The notes: generated by a model from the sequence alone, not told the origin. Positions 1 to 7,686 are shown, counted from the first letter of the stretch. The stretch: DNA of 55,160 nucleotides from an uncultured Bacteroidales bacterium (GCA_944326235.1 CALVDH010000019.1:1-55160); one strand, 5' to 3'. Made by a program: numbers and translations.

Positions 1-63
1 CTTGAACACGCCCATCAGTACAATCAGTGTCAGGATGGGCAGAAGAGCAAGTAAAACGTCCAT
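1..63 (-). CDS. N-terminus of a membrane protein, possibly an L-lactate permease (cut by window edge)
   Basis: Only 21 codons are visible, from an ATG at 63 running leftwards out of the window. The peptide starts MDVLLALLPILTLIVLMGVF, one hydrophobic membrane segment. This resembles the first segment of LldP-type lactate permeases, but the piece is too short to identify a family. A TAnnTTTG box at 89-96 on the same strand lies 26 bp upstream and supports this start over the out-of-frame ATG at 73. Confidence 0.4.
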   Translation of the reverse strand, partial: MDVLLALLPILTLIVLMGVFK

Positions 64-88
64 GGCGACACATATCTTAATTCGCGCG

Positions 89-96
89 CAAAATTA
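89..96 (-). promoter_or_regulatory. Bacteroidota -7 promoter box
   Basis: TAATTTTG on the minus strand matches TAnnTTTG and sits 26 bp before the ATG at 63. The surrounding TTTTTGTAATTTTGC is nearly identical to the sequence in front of pgk at 4597. No TTG at the usual -33 spacing is seen. Confidence 0.5.
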
Positions 97-131
97 CAAA
101 AAATCTCAAAACAGCATGAGAACTTTATCCA

Positions 132-169
132 CACAACGGCAGCGTTTCCCGTGATTCGGTGCCGTTGTG
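132..169. repeat. REP-like stem-loop, copy 1
   Basis: CACAACGGCA (132-141) and TGCCGTTGTG (160-169) form a perfect 10-bp stem around an 18-nt loop. The same stem and loop length recurs at 54129-54168 and 54234-54273, at the other end of the window. All three copies are intergenic. Confidence 0.75.
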
Positions 170-182
170 GGACGGACTCTAA

Positions 183-320
183 GCCGATGCCGGTTTCAAT
201 GCCGGAATAAGTCCCGCTACCGCTGTCAGTGTCGATGTCTGTACCGGCATCAGTGTCGATGCTAGTGTCATTGTAGGTACCAGTACATGTCAGAGTCGGA
301 GCCAGTGCCAGTACCAGGTT
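183..320. repeat. Degenerate short-period repeat, non-coding
   Basis: Low-complexity sequence built from variants of GTCAGT, GTACC and GTGTCGATG. TCAGTGTCGATG occurs at 226-237 and again at 250-261 (24-bp period). It lies beyond the stop codon of the 343-780 lipoprotein gene and holds no convincing reading frame. Confidence 0.5.
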
Positions 321-342
321 CCCAGCCGTGTTCCCTTCCCGG

Positions 343-780
343 TTACATTTCCGGTCCGGTCTCTGCTTCTCCGTTTTCGTTCTCTCCCCCGTAATCGAGA
401 TACGGACTCCTCTTGCCCGGCAGATTCTCGGAGTGCTTCTTCTCCTTGCTGAGAACCTTTATCAGCACATAGTAGTCGGTAGGATTGTCTATGATCTCAT
501 CCTTGCCCGGTTTGCGTCCTTTGTGATATTTGGCGATGATGCGGTACTCGTATCCGTATTCGTGCTCGAAACCTTCTATCGCCCCCTTGCGTATCAGCCA
601 GTCCCAGTTTTCCTGGCTGTAGGAGGTCTTGTACAGGTACATCGGCATCTCCCAGTCCGAGAACATCTCCGGCAGTCTCAGCTCAGAGGCTATGATCATT
701 TCCTCCCGCTTCGAGCAGGAGCAGACAAGCAGGAGCAGACTTGCCGCCATTAAAAGTTTGAGAATCTTTTTCATAGCCAT
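343..780 (-). CDS. DUF4377-like lipoprotein
   Basis: 145 aa. The N-terminus is a lipoprotein signal ending in LVCSC, so the mature protein should be lipid-anchored in the envelope. The mature part contains W..I...IEGFEHEYGYEYRIIAK and a later YYVLIKVLSK. This resembles the DUF4377 pattern (IEGFxxExGYEYxLxV), a small beta-rich domain of unknown function found in Bacteroidota lipoproteins. The tail is charged and low in complexity (GENENGEAETG). It starts 13 bp after the acyltransferase stop at 794, so it is probably the last gene of that operon. An alternative start is the second Met, two codons in. No enzymatic motif is visible. Confidence 0.65.
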   Translation of the reverse strand: MAMKKILKLLMAASLLLLVCSCSKREEMIIASELRLPEMFSDWEMPMYLYKTSYSQENWDWLIRKGAIEGFEHEYGYEYRIIAKYHKGRKPGKDEIIDNPTDYYVLIKVLSKEKKHSENLPGKRSPYLDYGGENENGEAETGPEM

Positions 781-793
781 CTATTTTTCCTGA

Positions 794-2137
794 TTACAAA
801 ATTGAGTTAAATTGATGTCTGATTTCGCGGATGGCGCGGCGCAGTCCCGGGGCGCAGAGCAGCCGCAGGTCGGAGATGACCAGGCGGAGCAGGCGCCAGG
901 CTTCCTGGGTGAGGACGGTGGCGGGCACCAGGGCAATGGAGGCGGCCAGGGCCCATTCCCACGGAAGGGTGCAGTAGAGGACAATGGCGTAGATGATGAG
1001 CAGCAGCGGCCAGAGCACGAGGGTGACTACAAAGCGGATGGAGTTGTAGAACGCGCGGTCTTTCATCTTCGAGAAGAGGAAGGCCGAAAGGCCGGTTACG
1101 GGGAGGGTCAGCACTCCTGCCGGAATAGTGTAGGGGAGGGTGACAATGAGTACCAGCAGCTGGAACAGGCGGGACCAGAAGGGGTGCTTCTTGATGACGG
1201 AGCCGAGGGAAATACCCCGTTCTTCCCGCTCGCGGTGGATGTCGGCGGCGCGTCCAAGCAGCTCTGCGGCTTGTTCCGGTTCGGAGGTACGCAGCCGGGC
1301 TATCTGCCCGAGGGTCATCTTGTTGGCGGCGAAACGGGTGGTAAGGGCGTGGCGGCGCTCCCGCGGATGCTCCTTCCTCCAGGCATCCACCTGCTGATTG
1401 ATGACGGCTGCACAGGTGTCGAGGGTGGCATCGTAGTATTCGTCGTCGGGGATGTAGAGGATTACCTCCTTCATGCGCTCGGTAAGGTCGTCCTTCATCA
1501 GGTTCATCACCTCGGGCTGGGTGAGGCCGGCGTGCTCCCGGAGGTATTCGCTGACGTTGATGGGGTCGCCTATCTGGACCAGGACGGTGGAGCGGAAGCG
1601 GAAGAAGTTGCCGTACTCCAGACCGACCGGCACGATGTACAGGGGCAGGCGGCCGTCCATGAGTTCCTCGGCCTCAAGGGCGATGCGGAAGATGCCCTTG
1701 GACAGGGGCAGCAGGGAGTGTTTGGCCTGATGCCGGCCCTCGGGCAGGATGCAGAAGGGCACCTTGTCCAGGAGGACATCCACGCTCTTGTGGATGATCT
1801 CGGTGTTCTTGCGCACCTCGTCCATGCCGTCGCGGATGCGCATGATGGGCATGATCTTCAAGAAGGTGAGAATCTTCGCGACCTTCGGATTCCTGAAGAT
1901 GTCGGCCCGGGCCACGAATACCTTCTGCTTGCGGTCCATTGCCAGGATGACCAGCGCGTCCATCAGGGCGTTGGTGTGGTTGGGGGCGTAGATGACGGCC
2001 CCGTCGGCGGGGACCTTCTCCAGCCCCACGTATTTTATCCTGCGGTACGCCATCCGCAGCATGAAGTCCACGTAATGCCGCAGAAAGGCGTAGAGCCCGT
2101 CGAAGTCCTGTATTTTCCTGTTTTCCTTCTTACTCAT
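794..2137 (-). CDS. Glycerolipid acyltransferase (PlsC/LPLAT superfamily) with C-terminal membrane region
   Basis: 447 aa. The N-terminal half is an acyltransferase domain. NHTNALMD at residues 53-60 is an HX5D variant of the catalytic HX4D motif, as in DHAPAT/GPAT-like members, and PEGR at about 132-135 is the phosphate-binding motif. It would transfer an acyl chain to glycerol phosphate or lysophosphatidate at the inner membrane, in phospholipid synthesis. From about residue 320 to 420 there are three or four hydrophobic segments, so the protein is membrane-embedded and longer than ordinary PlsC (about 240 aa). The start lies 12 bp after the stop of the upstream transporter, which implies an operon. 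The exact acyl acceptor cannot be told from sequence. Confidence 0.8.
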   Translation of the reverse strand: MSKKENRKIQDFDGLYAFLRHYVDFMLRMAYRRIKYVGLEKVPADGAVIYAPNHTNALMDALVILAMDRKQKVFVARADIFRNPKVAKILTFLKIMPIMRIRDGMDEVRKNTEIIHKSVDVLLDKVPFCILPEGRHQAKHSLLPLSKGIFRIALEAEELMDGRLPLYIVPVGLEYGNFFRFRSTVLVQIGDPINVSEYLREHAGLTQPEVMNLMKDDLTERMKEVILYIPDDEYYDATLDTCAAVINQQVDAWRKEHPRERRHALTTRFAANKMTLGQIARLRTSEPEQAAELLGRAADIHREREERGISLGSVIKKHPFWSRLFQLLVLIVTLPYTIPAGVLTLPVTGLSAFLFSKMKDRAFYNSIRFVVTLVLWPLLLIIYAIVLYCTLPWEWALAASIALVPATVLTQEAWRLLRLVISDLRLLCAPGLRRAIREIRHQFNSIL

Positions 2138-2149
2138 TGTCCTTGAAAA

Positions 2150-3124
2150 TTATGCTGCCGCCTTGACATTGTCCTCCGGAAGGGGATGCCTGCGGAAGAT
2201 GGCTGCCAGCGTGAGTCCCGCGATGATATGCCAGATGCCCCACCATGCCGTGACAAAGAGCATCCCGCCGTAGTGCCCGTGCCATATCTCCGGAGGGAAG
2301 ATGGCCGGGTTGAACAGCAGCACCAGTCCCAGGCCGGAGTTCTGGATGCCGACCTCGATGGTCACGGAGCGGCGGTCCCTCAGCGGCAGGCGGCCCGCCA
2401 TGCCCCCGAAATACCCGGTGGCGAAGGCGGCGGCGTTGTGCACCAGTACGATGCAGAAAATGAAGATGATGTTGTCGATGAACAGCTGGAAGTTCTGGGC
2501 GAAGGAGGCCACCACCATCACTAAGAAGAGGAGGATGGAGAGGGTCTGCGCCGGTTTGGTGATCTTCTTCGTGGCGTTGGGGAAATACCGGGCGAAGAGC
2601 ATTCCCAGGACAATGGGGATGCCCAGGAGCAGGAGTATCTGCCAGAGCATCGGCAGGAAGGGGATGACCAGCCGGGGAATGTCGCCGGAGACGCTGATGG
2701 CGCTGTAGTACAATGTGCCCCAGACGTAGAAGTTGAGGGGGGTTACTAGCGGGGCGAAGGCGGTGGTCACGGCGGTCATGCTCACGGAAAGCTCGACGTT
2801 GCCCTTCGACAGGGAGGAGATGAAGTTGGAAATGTTGCCGCCGGGGCAGGAGGCCACCAGTATCATGCCGAGGGCCACCATCGGGGTAATCCAGGGGTTC
2901 AGGGCCAGGCAGATCAGGAAGGTCACTGCGGGCAGGCCGACCCACTGCAGGAGGATGCCGGTGATGATGGACTTGGGATGGCGGAATACGTTCTTGAAGG
3001 TGTCCAGCTTTATCCCGAGGGCTACTCCGAACATGATGAAGGCCAGCAGGATGTTGACAATCATCATGCCGTTCTCCCCGAAGTTGATGGAGATGGAGTT
3101 GAGGCTTTCTAACTGTTCTTTCAT
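2150..3124 (-). CDS. Bile acid:sodium symporter (BASS) family transporter
   Basis: 324 aa with about nine or ten hydrophobic segments spanning the protein. The conserved SCPGGNISNF block at about residues 92-101, followed by a KGNVELSVSMTA-type stretch, is the core signature of the SBF/BASS family of sodium-coupled organic-anion transporters. Substrates in the family range from bile acids to pantothenate and pyruvate; which applies here is unknown. It is the first gene of a three-gene minus-strand run with the acyltransferase and the DUF4377-like lipoprotein. A hairpin followed by a T-run at 3144-3181 separates it from pgk. Confidence 0.85.
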   Translation of the reverse strand: MKEQLESLNSISINFGENGMMIVNILLAFIMFGVALGIKLDTFKNVFRHPKSIITGILLQWVGLPAVTFLICLALNPWITPMVALGMILVASCPGGNISNFISSLSKGNVELSVSMTAVTTAFAPLVTPLNFYVWGTLYYSAISVSGDIPRLVIPFLPMLWQILLLLGIPIVLGMLFARYFPNATKKITKPAQTLSILLFLVMVVASFAQNFQLFIDNIIFIFCIVLVHNAAAFATGYFGGMAGRLPLRDRRSVTIEVGIQNSGLGLVLLFNPAIFPPEIWHGHYGGMLFVTAWWGIWHIIAGLTLAAIFRRHPLPEDNVKAAA

Positions 3125-3143
3125 CGTCAGTAGGTTTCAAAAA

Positions 3144-3181
3144 TGAGGCAGTGACCAAAATGCTCTCCAGTCACGGCCTCA
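3144..3181 (-). terminator. Probable intrinsic terminator between pgk and the transporter gene
   Basis: TGAGGCAGTGAC (3144-3155) and GTCACGGCCTCA (3170-3181) pair in 11 of 12 positions around a 14-nt loop. On the minus strand the stem is followed by ATTTTTG, so it would end transcription coming from pgk. Confidence 0.5.
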
Positions 3182-3202
3182 TAAATTTTAAGCAAATATG
3201 GA

Positions 3203-3321
3203 GGTGTGTCAGAATGGGTAAAATGCAAGGCGCCGAGGTTCAGGGCGAAGGAGTTTACTTCCGTAAATGACTGAGCCGTGATACCGAAGGCAACGCAGCA
3301 GTTTGCCCGTTATGGCACGCC
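3203..3321. repeat. 119-bp imperfect palindrome abutting the pgk stop codon
   Basis: The two halves align as inverted copies: GGTGTGTCAGAATGGGTAAA at the left end against the reverse complement of the right end, GGCGTGCCATAACGGGCAAA. They meet at a small central hairpin, GTTTAC-TTCC-GTAAAT. The element starts about 20 bp past the terminator-like hairpin and ends 1 bp before pgk. It could act as an RNA 3' structure for pgk or be an intergenic repeat of the REP/MITE kind. Confidence 0.55.
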
Positions 3322-3322
3322 G

Positions 3323-4573
3323 TTATTCTCTAATTGCCTTAATGCCGGGCAGTTCTTTGCCCTCCAGGAACTCCAGCATCGCACCGCCGCCGGTGGATAC
3401 ATAGCTCACCTTGTCAGCATAGCCCATCTGGGTCACAGCCGCTACGGAGTCTCCGCCGCCCACGAGGGTGAAGGCGCCTTTCTCAGTGGCTTCTGCGAGG
3501 ATCTCTGCTATGGAGTTGGTGCCGTGTGCGAAGTTGGGCATCTCGAACACGCCTACGGGGCCGTTCCAGAGGATGGTCCTGGAGCCCAGCAGGACCTCTT
3601 TCCACTCGGCCACAGCCTTGGGAGAGGCATCCATGCCCATCCAGCCGTCGGGAATGGCGTTCGAGGGGCAGATCTGGGTGTGTGCGTTGTTGTCGAAAGC
3701 ATCTGCGGCTACGACCTCTGTCGAGAAGTACAGCTTCACGCCTTTCTCCTTGGCCTTGGCTAAGGTGTTGAGGGCTGTCTGGAGCTGGTCGTCCTCCACG
3801 AGGGAGGTTCCGATGGTGCCGCCCTGGGCTTTCATGAAGGTGTAGACCATGCCGCCGCCGATGATCATGTTGTCGGCCAGGTCGAGCAGGTGCTCGATGA
3901 CACCGAGCTTGGAGGATACCTTGGCACCGCCGAGGATGACGGTCAGGGGACGCTGGGGATTGCCCAGTACCTTGTCGATGGCCTTGATCTCACCCTCCAT
4001 CACGTAGCCGAACATCTTGTCGTTGGGGAAATACTTGGCGATGAGGGCTGTGGAGGCGTGGGCGCGGTGAGCCGTGCCGAATGCGTCGTTGATGTAGCAG
4101 TCAGCGTAGGAGGCTAAGTGCTCGGTGAACTTCTTCTGGCTCTCCTTTACGGCAGCCTTGGCGGCCTTCTTCTCCTCGTCGGTGGCGTCCTCGGCCAGTC
4201 CGCGGGGCTTGCCCTCCTCCTCGGCGTAGAAACGCAGGTTCTCGAGCAGGAGCACTTCGCCGGGCTTCAGGGCAGCGGCCTGAGCGTCAGCCTTCATGCA
4301 GTCGGGAGCGAACTGTACCTTAGTGCCGAGCAGCTCCTCGATGCGGCCGATGATGTGCTTGAGGGAAAATTTTTCAGCGGGTCCCTTCGGCTTCCCGAGA
4401 TGGGACATTATGATGAGAGCACCTCCGCCTGCCAGTACCTTCTTCAGGGTGGGAATCGCGGCGCGGATACGTGTGTCGTCAGTGATGTTGAAATTGGCGT
4501 CGAGCGGAACGTTGAAATCCACTCTCACAATGGCCTTCTTGCCATTAAAGTCATAAGAGTCTATGTTCTGCAT
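3323..4573 (-). CDS. pgk: Phosphoglycerate kinase
   Basis: 416 aa, the usual length. It converts 1,3-bisphosphoglycerate and ADP into 3-phosphoglycerate and ATP in cytoplasmic glycolysis. The family signature [10 protein letters not shown] lies near residues 16-25, the SHLGKPKG substrate loop near 57-64, and GGGDSVAAV near the C-terminal nucleotide site. An acidic or alanine-rich stretch near residues 125-145 ([13 protein letters not shown]) is typical of Bacteroidota Pgk. It is transcribed alone, with a -7 box (minus-strand TAATTTTG) at 4597-4604, 24 bp before the ATG. No start alternatives are needed. Confidence 0.97.
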   Translation of the reverse strand: MQNIDSYDFNGKKAIVRVDFNVPLDANFNITDDTRIRAAIPTLKKVLAGGGALIIMSHLGKPKGPAEKFSLKHIIGRIEELLGTKVQFAPDCMKADAQAAALKPGEVLLLENLRFYAEEEGKPRGLAEDATDEEKKAAKAAVKESQKKFTEHLASYADCYINDAFGTAHRAHASTALIAKYFPNDKMFGYVMEGEIKAIDKVLGNPQRPLTVILGGAKVSSKLGVIEHLLDLADNMIIGGGMVYTFMKAQGGTIGTSLVEDDQLQTALNTLAKAKEKGVKLYFSTEVVAADAFDNNAHTQICPSNAIPDGWMGMDASPKAVAEWKEVLLGSRTILWNGPVGVFEMPNFAHGTNSIAEILAEATEKGAFTLVGGGDSVAAVTQMGYADKVSYVSTGGGAMLEFLEGKELPGIKAIRE

Positions 4574-4596
4574 AATTCCTAGAATTAGTCCGGCTG

Positions 4597-4604
4597 CAAA
4601 ATTA
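4597..4604 (-). promoter_or_regulatory. pgk -7 promoter box
   Basis: Minus-strand TAATTTTG fits TAnnTTTG, 24 bp upstream of the pgk ATG. The flanking TTTTTGTAATTTTGC is shared with the promoter at 89-96. Confidence 0.55.
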
Positions 4605-4734
4605 CAAAAATCTCCGGAATAACCTTGCAGAAAATAAGCATCTCTTCAGTGTGGGAGAGGTACCGGAGGTGTCTGTTTTCGTTTGAAGTGCGTAAAATCT
4701 CTGAAGATGAGCGATTTATGTAATTTGTGGCTTT

Positions 4735-5095
4735 AACAGACTCGCGGTATTTTTCTCGAGTCTGTAAAATATTTATTGAGTAAAGTTGTTGATTATCAGT
4801 TTGTTGCTCAGAGATGAGGATAACAGACTGAAGGCAGTGCCTGACAGTATTTGCCCTTTCATCCGTCCTACAGTATGCTCTGAGCGGGGTTGCAACATCC
4901 TGTCGGTCGGAAATAGAATTGAGTCTGTAACCGGAGAATTTGTGTATAGCGTTGTTCGACAGCGAGATAAGCGAAAAGTAGGGATAACAGACAGGCATCG
5001 ACAGCCTTTAGTCTGTAAGCTGCTCGCTTGGCGTAAATTACTGTAAGATACGGGAATACGAGAAAATGTGCATAACAGACTGTGACTGTCAGACT
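4735..5095. repeat. Array of ACAGACT / AGTCTGT inverted motifs (array I)
   Basis: ACAGAC(T) and AGTCTGT alternate in opposite orientation: 4736-4742 with 4759-4765 (outer span 30 bp); 4823-4829 with 4922-4928 (span 106 bp); 4987-4992 with 5010-5016 (span 30 bp); then 5075-5081. Gaps between the end of one pair and the start of the next are 57, 58 and 58 bp. The first pair extends to a perfect 9-bp hairpin, ACAGACTCG/CGAGTCTGT. Most left arms read TAACAGAC and right arms GTCTGTAA. No plausible gene overlaps. Array II at 52497-52742 has the same architecture. Confidence 0.6.
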
Positions 5096-5168
5096 GCGGC
5101 TGCCTGGCTATCTGTATCTCGCAGGATTGCTGTCTGAAAGCTGAAGCCGTTTGCGACCGCCGGTATCA

Positions 5169-5347
5169 TCACTTTACATTTTAGTTATATTGCAACCGCT
5201 TGATTAACTGGTTATTGCATTTTGCGGAAAATGTTAGGTGACGACAAAAACGCCTGTTTTGACCGGGATTCGTCTCACATAACATATCACCAAAGTGATA
5301 AAGCGCTTATAATAAGACGCATGCATCTCAACTAAAATGTAAAGTGA
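5169..5347. mobile_element. MITE-like element with 18-bp perfect terminal inverted repeats
   Basis: TCACTTTACATTTTAGTT (5169-5186) is repeated exactly in inverse as AACTAAAATGTAAAGTGA (5330-5347). The 143 bp between them encode nothing recognisable but contain a small hairpin, TATCAC-CAAA-GTGATA. Length and structure fit a non-autonomous insertion element. No clear target-site duplication is visible and no transposase with matching ends is in the window. Confidence 0.6.
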
Positions 5348-5435
5348 GAATTAATATGCACTTGGCAACAGCGGCTCAGTTGCAGCAGGGTAAGGTGACA
5401 GCTGTGGGGGTACTTTTGCGGATAATCATCGTATT

Positions 5436-5555
5436 TTATACTCCGAGGACGATATCCGCATCTATGTTGAGCTTGCGGCTGATCTCGCGGGCGACTTTCA
5501 GTGTCGGCTCGCAGCGTCCGTTGAGGTAGTCACTGACTCTGGATGTGCTTCCTCC
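5436..5555 (-). pseudogene. Remnant of a Cro/C1-type HTH regulator
   Basis: The frame ending at the TAA at 5436-5438 reads SRVSDYLNGRCEPTLKVARE and ends in an NIDADIVLGV tail. This is the recognition helix and C-terminus of an XRE-family DNA-binding domain. Upstream the frame runs into unrelated sequence and a stop near 5600, and no start codon or first helices are found. It is therefore a 5'-truncated remnant, perhaps cut by the neighbouring repeat insertions. From about 5560 to 5887 nothing else was recognised. Confidence 0.6.
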
Positions 5556-5887
5556 GGACTTCCGTGCGTGGCTGTGCCTGGTTGTTCGTGACCACACTTA
5601 AGAACGAAAAAGAATAGTCCGCACGGGGTGTCTCCGGAACATCTTGTGAGTCAGTGTGGTAGGACGAAGTGCTGTGGAAGCGTTCGGTTTTAAAATGGAC
5701 AAAAGCACTAGGCGTTTCCGTAGGGTGTTGATTGTTAAGTGGTTGTGAAGTTATTACGTGCGGCCCCGGACAAAAATCAGCCTCTGGCAGAAAAGGAAGG
5801 CAGGCGTAGGGTTGCACGAATAGATAACGCTGCTGTTTTCTTGTAGAGGCTGATGTGGTTACGTAGTGGAAGATGTGCTTTAGTGTC

Positions 5888-6385
5888 TCAGTGTCTCTTG
5901 CCCGGTGCGTAAGCAGGTTTTTGTTCCGGACCATGGGCAGCGTTGTCTTTTCCGCGTCCTGAGAGGCGGTCCATCATCTCCCGCTCTATCCGGTAGATTT
6001 GCTGTATCTGCTTCTGGGTAAGGAATTCGCTGTACAGGTGGTAGTATTTCTCGCGCAGGTCCAGGATACGGCGGCTCTGGGCGAAGCGGCTGCGGAGGTA
6101 CTCGCCTGTCTCTTCCTCTCCGGCATCGGGACTGAGTCTGCCGGGACGGGGGCCGAGATTCCAGATCTCCTGCTGGAAGCTGCAGTATGTCTCGGTGAAA
6201 CGCTCAGTCGTCTTTTTGTCTAAGTCCAGTCTGTCGGCGATATGGGCTGCCTGTACTAGGATCAGCTCCTCTCGGGATATGCGCTGACTGCGGTCCTGGG
6301 CTCCGTGACGACGGGCATCCGCAGTGGTGCAGACGAGGGTCATGGCGGCGGCAATCAGCAGCAGGTCAATCAGTATTTTTCTCAT
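5888..6385 (-). CDS. Spy/CpxP-like periplasmic helical protein
   Basis: 165 aa with a Sec signal peptide (cleavage probably after TTADA). The mature part is almost wholly helical and charged. Segments such as RISREELILVQAAHIADRLD and EFLTQKQIQQIYRIEREMMD resemble the LTxxQ repeats of Spy/CpxP periplasmic chaperones and stress sensors. It is the last gene of a run with an ECF sigma factor and a probable anti-sigma factor, 19 bp after the latter. An envelope-stress role is inferred from context. Length is as usual for the family. The C-terminal tail (KDNAAHGPEQKPAYAPGKRH) is basic and probably disordered. Confidence 0.6.
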   Translation of the reverse strand: MRKILIDLLLIAAAMTLVCTTADARRHGAQDRSQRISREELILVQAAHIADRLDLDKKTTERFTETYCSFQQEIWNLGPRPGRLSPDAGEEETGEYLRSRFAQSRRILDLREKYYHLYSEFLTQKQIQQIYRIEREMMDRLSGRGKDNAAHGPEQKPAYAPGKRH

Positions 6386-6404
6386 AATCTTAAAATTTAA
6401 AAAG

Positions 6405-6755
6405 TTAATTCATGAATATGTCCGAACTGTAGATTTCCAGCATGTAGGTCCGGTCCTCTTCGCTGAGATTGTTGAAGGCGGATTCGATATCGCTCATCTC
6501 CACCGGCTGCGTGTTGTCGAGCCACAGGCTGAATGCCAGGAAAATGGCTATCGCCGCTGCCGCAGCCGAGCTTATCACGAGGGGCAGCTTGAATGGATGT
6601 CTTCTGCGGATATTCCCCGAAGTGGCCTCTTCTACAGCGGCATCTGCCCTTACCTTTTCCCATACCTTTTCTTCAAGATTTCCGAAGAAACCCTCCGGAG
6701 TCCTGTATGGCATCCGCTTACCTATTTGAATGAGATTGTAACCATTGTCTTTCAT
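6405..6755 (-). CDS. Probable anti-sigma factor, single-pass membrane protein
   Basis: 116 aa. The N-terminal cytoplasmic part contains MPYRTPEGFFGNLEEKVWEK, typical of short Bacteroidota anti-sigma factors (MPYxxPxxFFxxL). One transmembrane helix follows near residues 58-80 (LPLVISSAAAAAIAIFLAFS), and about 35 periplasmic residues end in DRTYMLEIYSSDIFMN. It begins 10 bp after the ECF sigma gene, the standard position for the cognate inhibitor. There is no zinc-finger (HxxxCxxC) motif, so this is not a ZAS-type anti-sigma factor. Function is inferred from topology and neighbours. Confidence 0.65.
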   Translation of the reverse strand: MKDNGYNLIQIGKRMPYRTPEGFFGNLEEKVWEKVRADAAVEEATSGNIRRRHPFKLPLVISSAAAAAIAIFLAFSLWLDNTQPVEMSDIESAFNNLSEEDRTYMLEIYSSDIFMN

Positions 6756-6765
6756 GATGCTTCTG

Positions 6766-7311
6766 TCAGTCTATTGAGTTCATGTATTTAATAATCTTTC
6801 CCTTTGCGATGTGATAGCTGGTCTTAGCGCTGGCTGCGCTCATTCCTGCAATCTCCGCTATATCATGGTAGCTCAGCTCGTCATAGTAGCGCAGGTTGAA
6901 GACCAGCTGCTGGCCGGCGGGGAGGGTGTGTATCGCCTTCTGGAGCTTGACGGCTTCCAGGTCGCTGTAGTCCACGTATTTGTCCGCCTGCAGGGAACTG
7001 ACTCCGGAGCCTGGGGTGTCCAGCGGTACCAGTTCCTGACGGCGGCGTTCCAGTATCCGCAGCGCCTCGTTCGTGGCGATTCTGTAGATCCAGGTTTTGA
7101 GCGAGCTGCCTTTCCTGAACTGGCCGATGGACCGGAATACCCGGATGAATGTCTCCTGTGCTGCGTCCTCCGCGTCGTCGTGCGAGACCACCAGGCGGCG
7201 GATATGCCAGTAGACTGGCTCTCCGTACCGACCCATGAGCATTCTGAATCCGTGCCCCGGGTCGGTCTTTATCGTCGTGACTATGTGCTTTTCCTGCAGC
7301 CGGTCCATCAT
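6766..7311 (-). CDS. ECF RNA polymerase sigma factor
   Basis: 181 aa. Region 2 contains DDAEDAAQETFIRVFRSIGQF and GSSLKTWIYRIATNEALRIL, the RNA polymerase and -10 binding elements. Region 4 ends with LSYHDIAEIAGMSAASAKTS, the -35-binding HTH. It would direct RNA polymerase to a small regulon, probably including this operon. ATG at 7311 abuts the upstream stop at 7312-7314, so translation may be coupled; MDRLQEK one codon later is equally possible. Downstream are the probable anti-sigma factor and the Spy-like protein, which suggests control by an envelope signal. Confidence 0.9.
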   Translation of the reverse strand: MMDRLQEKHIVTTIKTDPGHGFRMLMGRYGEPVYWHIRRLVVSHDDAEDAAQETFIRVFRSIGQFRKGSSLKTWIYRIATNEALRILERRRQELVPLDTPGSGVSSLQADKYVDYSDLEAVKLQKAIHTLPAGQQLVFNLRYYDELSYHDIAEIAGMSAASAKTSYHIAKGKIIKYMNSID

Positions 7312-7686
7312 TTACCTTGTCCTCAGTACGTACACCCGTCTGCTGTTTTTCTGTACAGAGCACAGGGGATTGTGCCTCTCGTGTGCGAATGCTTCGAGCT
7401 CGGCCTTAGCGATCTTCCGCTCAAGTCCGGTCATCCGGGCGTAACGGCCGACAGTCAGGTAGTCATGTCCCCGCAGGTACACCAGGGCCATCTGCAGCCG
7501 CTCCTCTCTGTTGAAATGGTTGTGAACCCGCAATGTCACAGGAGGTACGGCAGAGATTATGACTGTCCGACAGGGGACGGGATGAATGTGGCGGTGTGCC
7601 CGGCGGGCATCCGCACCGAAGTTTCCGCATGTCAGCAAAAGGGCTGCAACAGCGGCAGTTATCGTGGATTTTACAAACGTAGTCAT
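7312..7686 (-). CDS. Small secreted protein heading the sigma-factor operon
   Basis: 124 aa, not assigned to a known family. A signal peptide (VKSTITAAVAALLLTC) is followed by a short His/Arg-rich stretch (RRAHRHIHPVP). A helical region, EERLQMALVYLRGHDYLTVGRYARMTGLERKIAKAELEAF, looks like a small helix-turn-helix fold (about residues 60-105). The C-terminus is basic. Its stop codon touches the start of the ECF sigma gene, so the two are probably co-translated. Being exported and first in the operon, it could be the sensed or protective partner of the sigma/anti-sigma pair; that is inference only. Confidence 0.6.
   Translation of the reverse strand: MTTFVKSTITAAVAALLLTCGNFGADARRAHRHIHPVPCRTVIISAVPPVTLRVHNHFNREERLQMALVYLRGHDYLTVGRYARMTGLERKIAKAELEAFAHERHNPLCSVQKNSRRVYVLRTR

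Noticed and set aside
812..2146. Long open frame on the plus strand opposite the acyltransferase gene
   Set aside because: Composition is Gly/Gln/Asp/Glu-rich with no domain, and the opposite strand encodes a clear acyltransferase with catalytic motifs.
4585..4998. 137-codon frame on the minus strand before pgk
   Set aside because: It covers the ACAGACT array and the pgk promoter, has no start context and no similarity to a known fold.
4735..5095. CRISPR array
   Set aside because: The repeated arms are only 7-9 bp and the units are 30 or 106 bp long, with no long direct repeat and no cas gene in the window.
5530..5934. 134-codon frame on the minus strand
   Set aside because: Low-quality composition, and it overlaps the end of the Spy-like gene.
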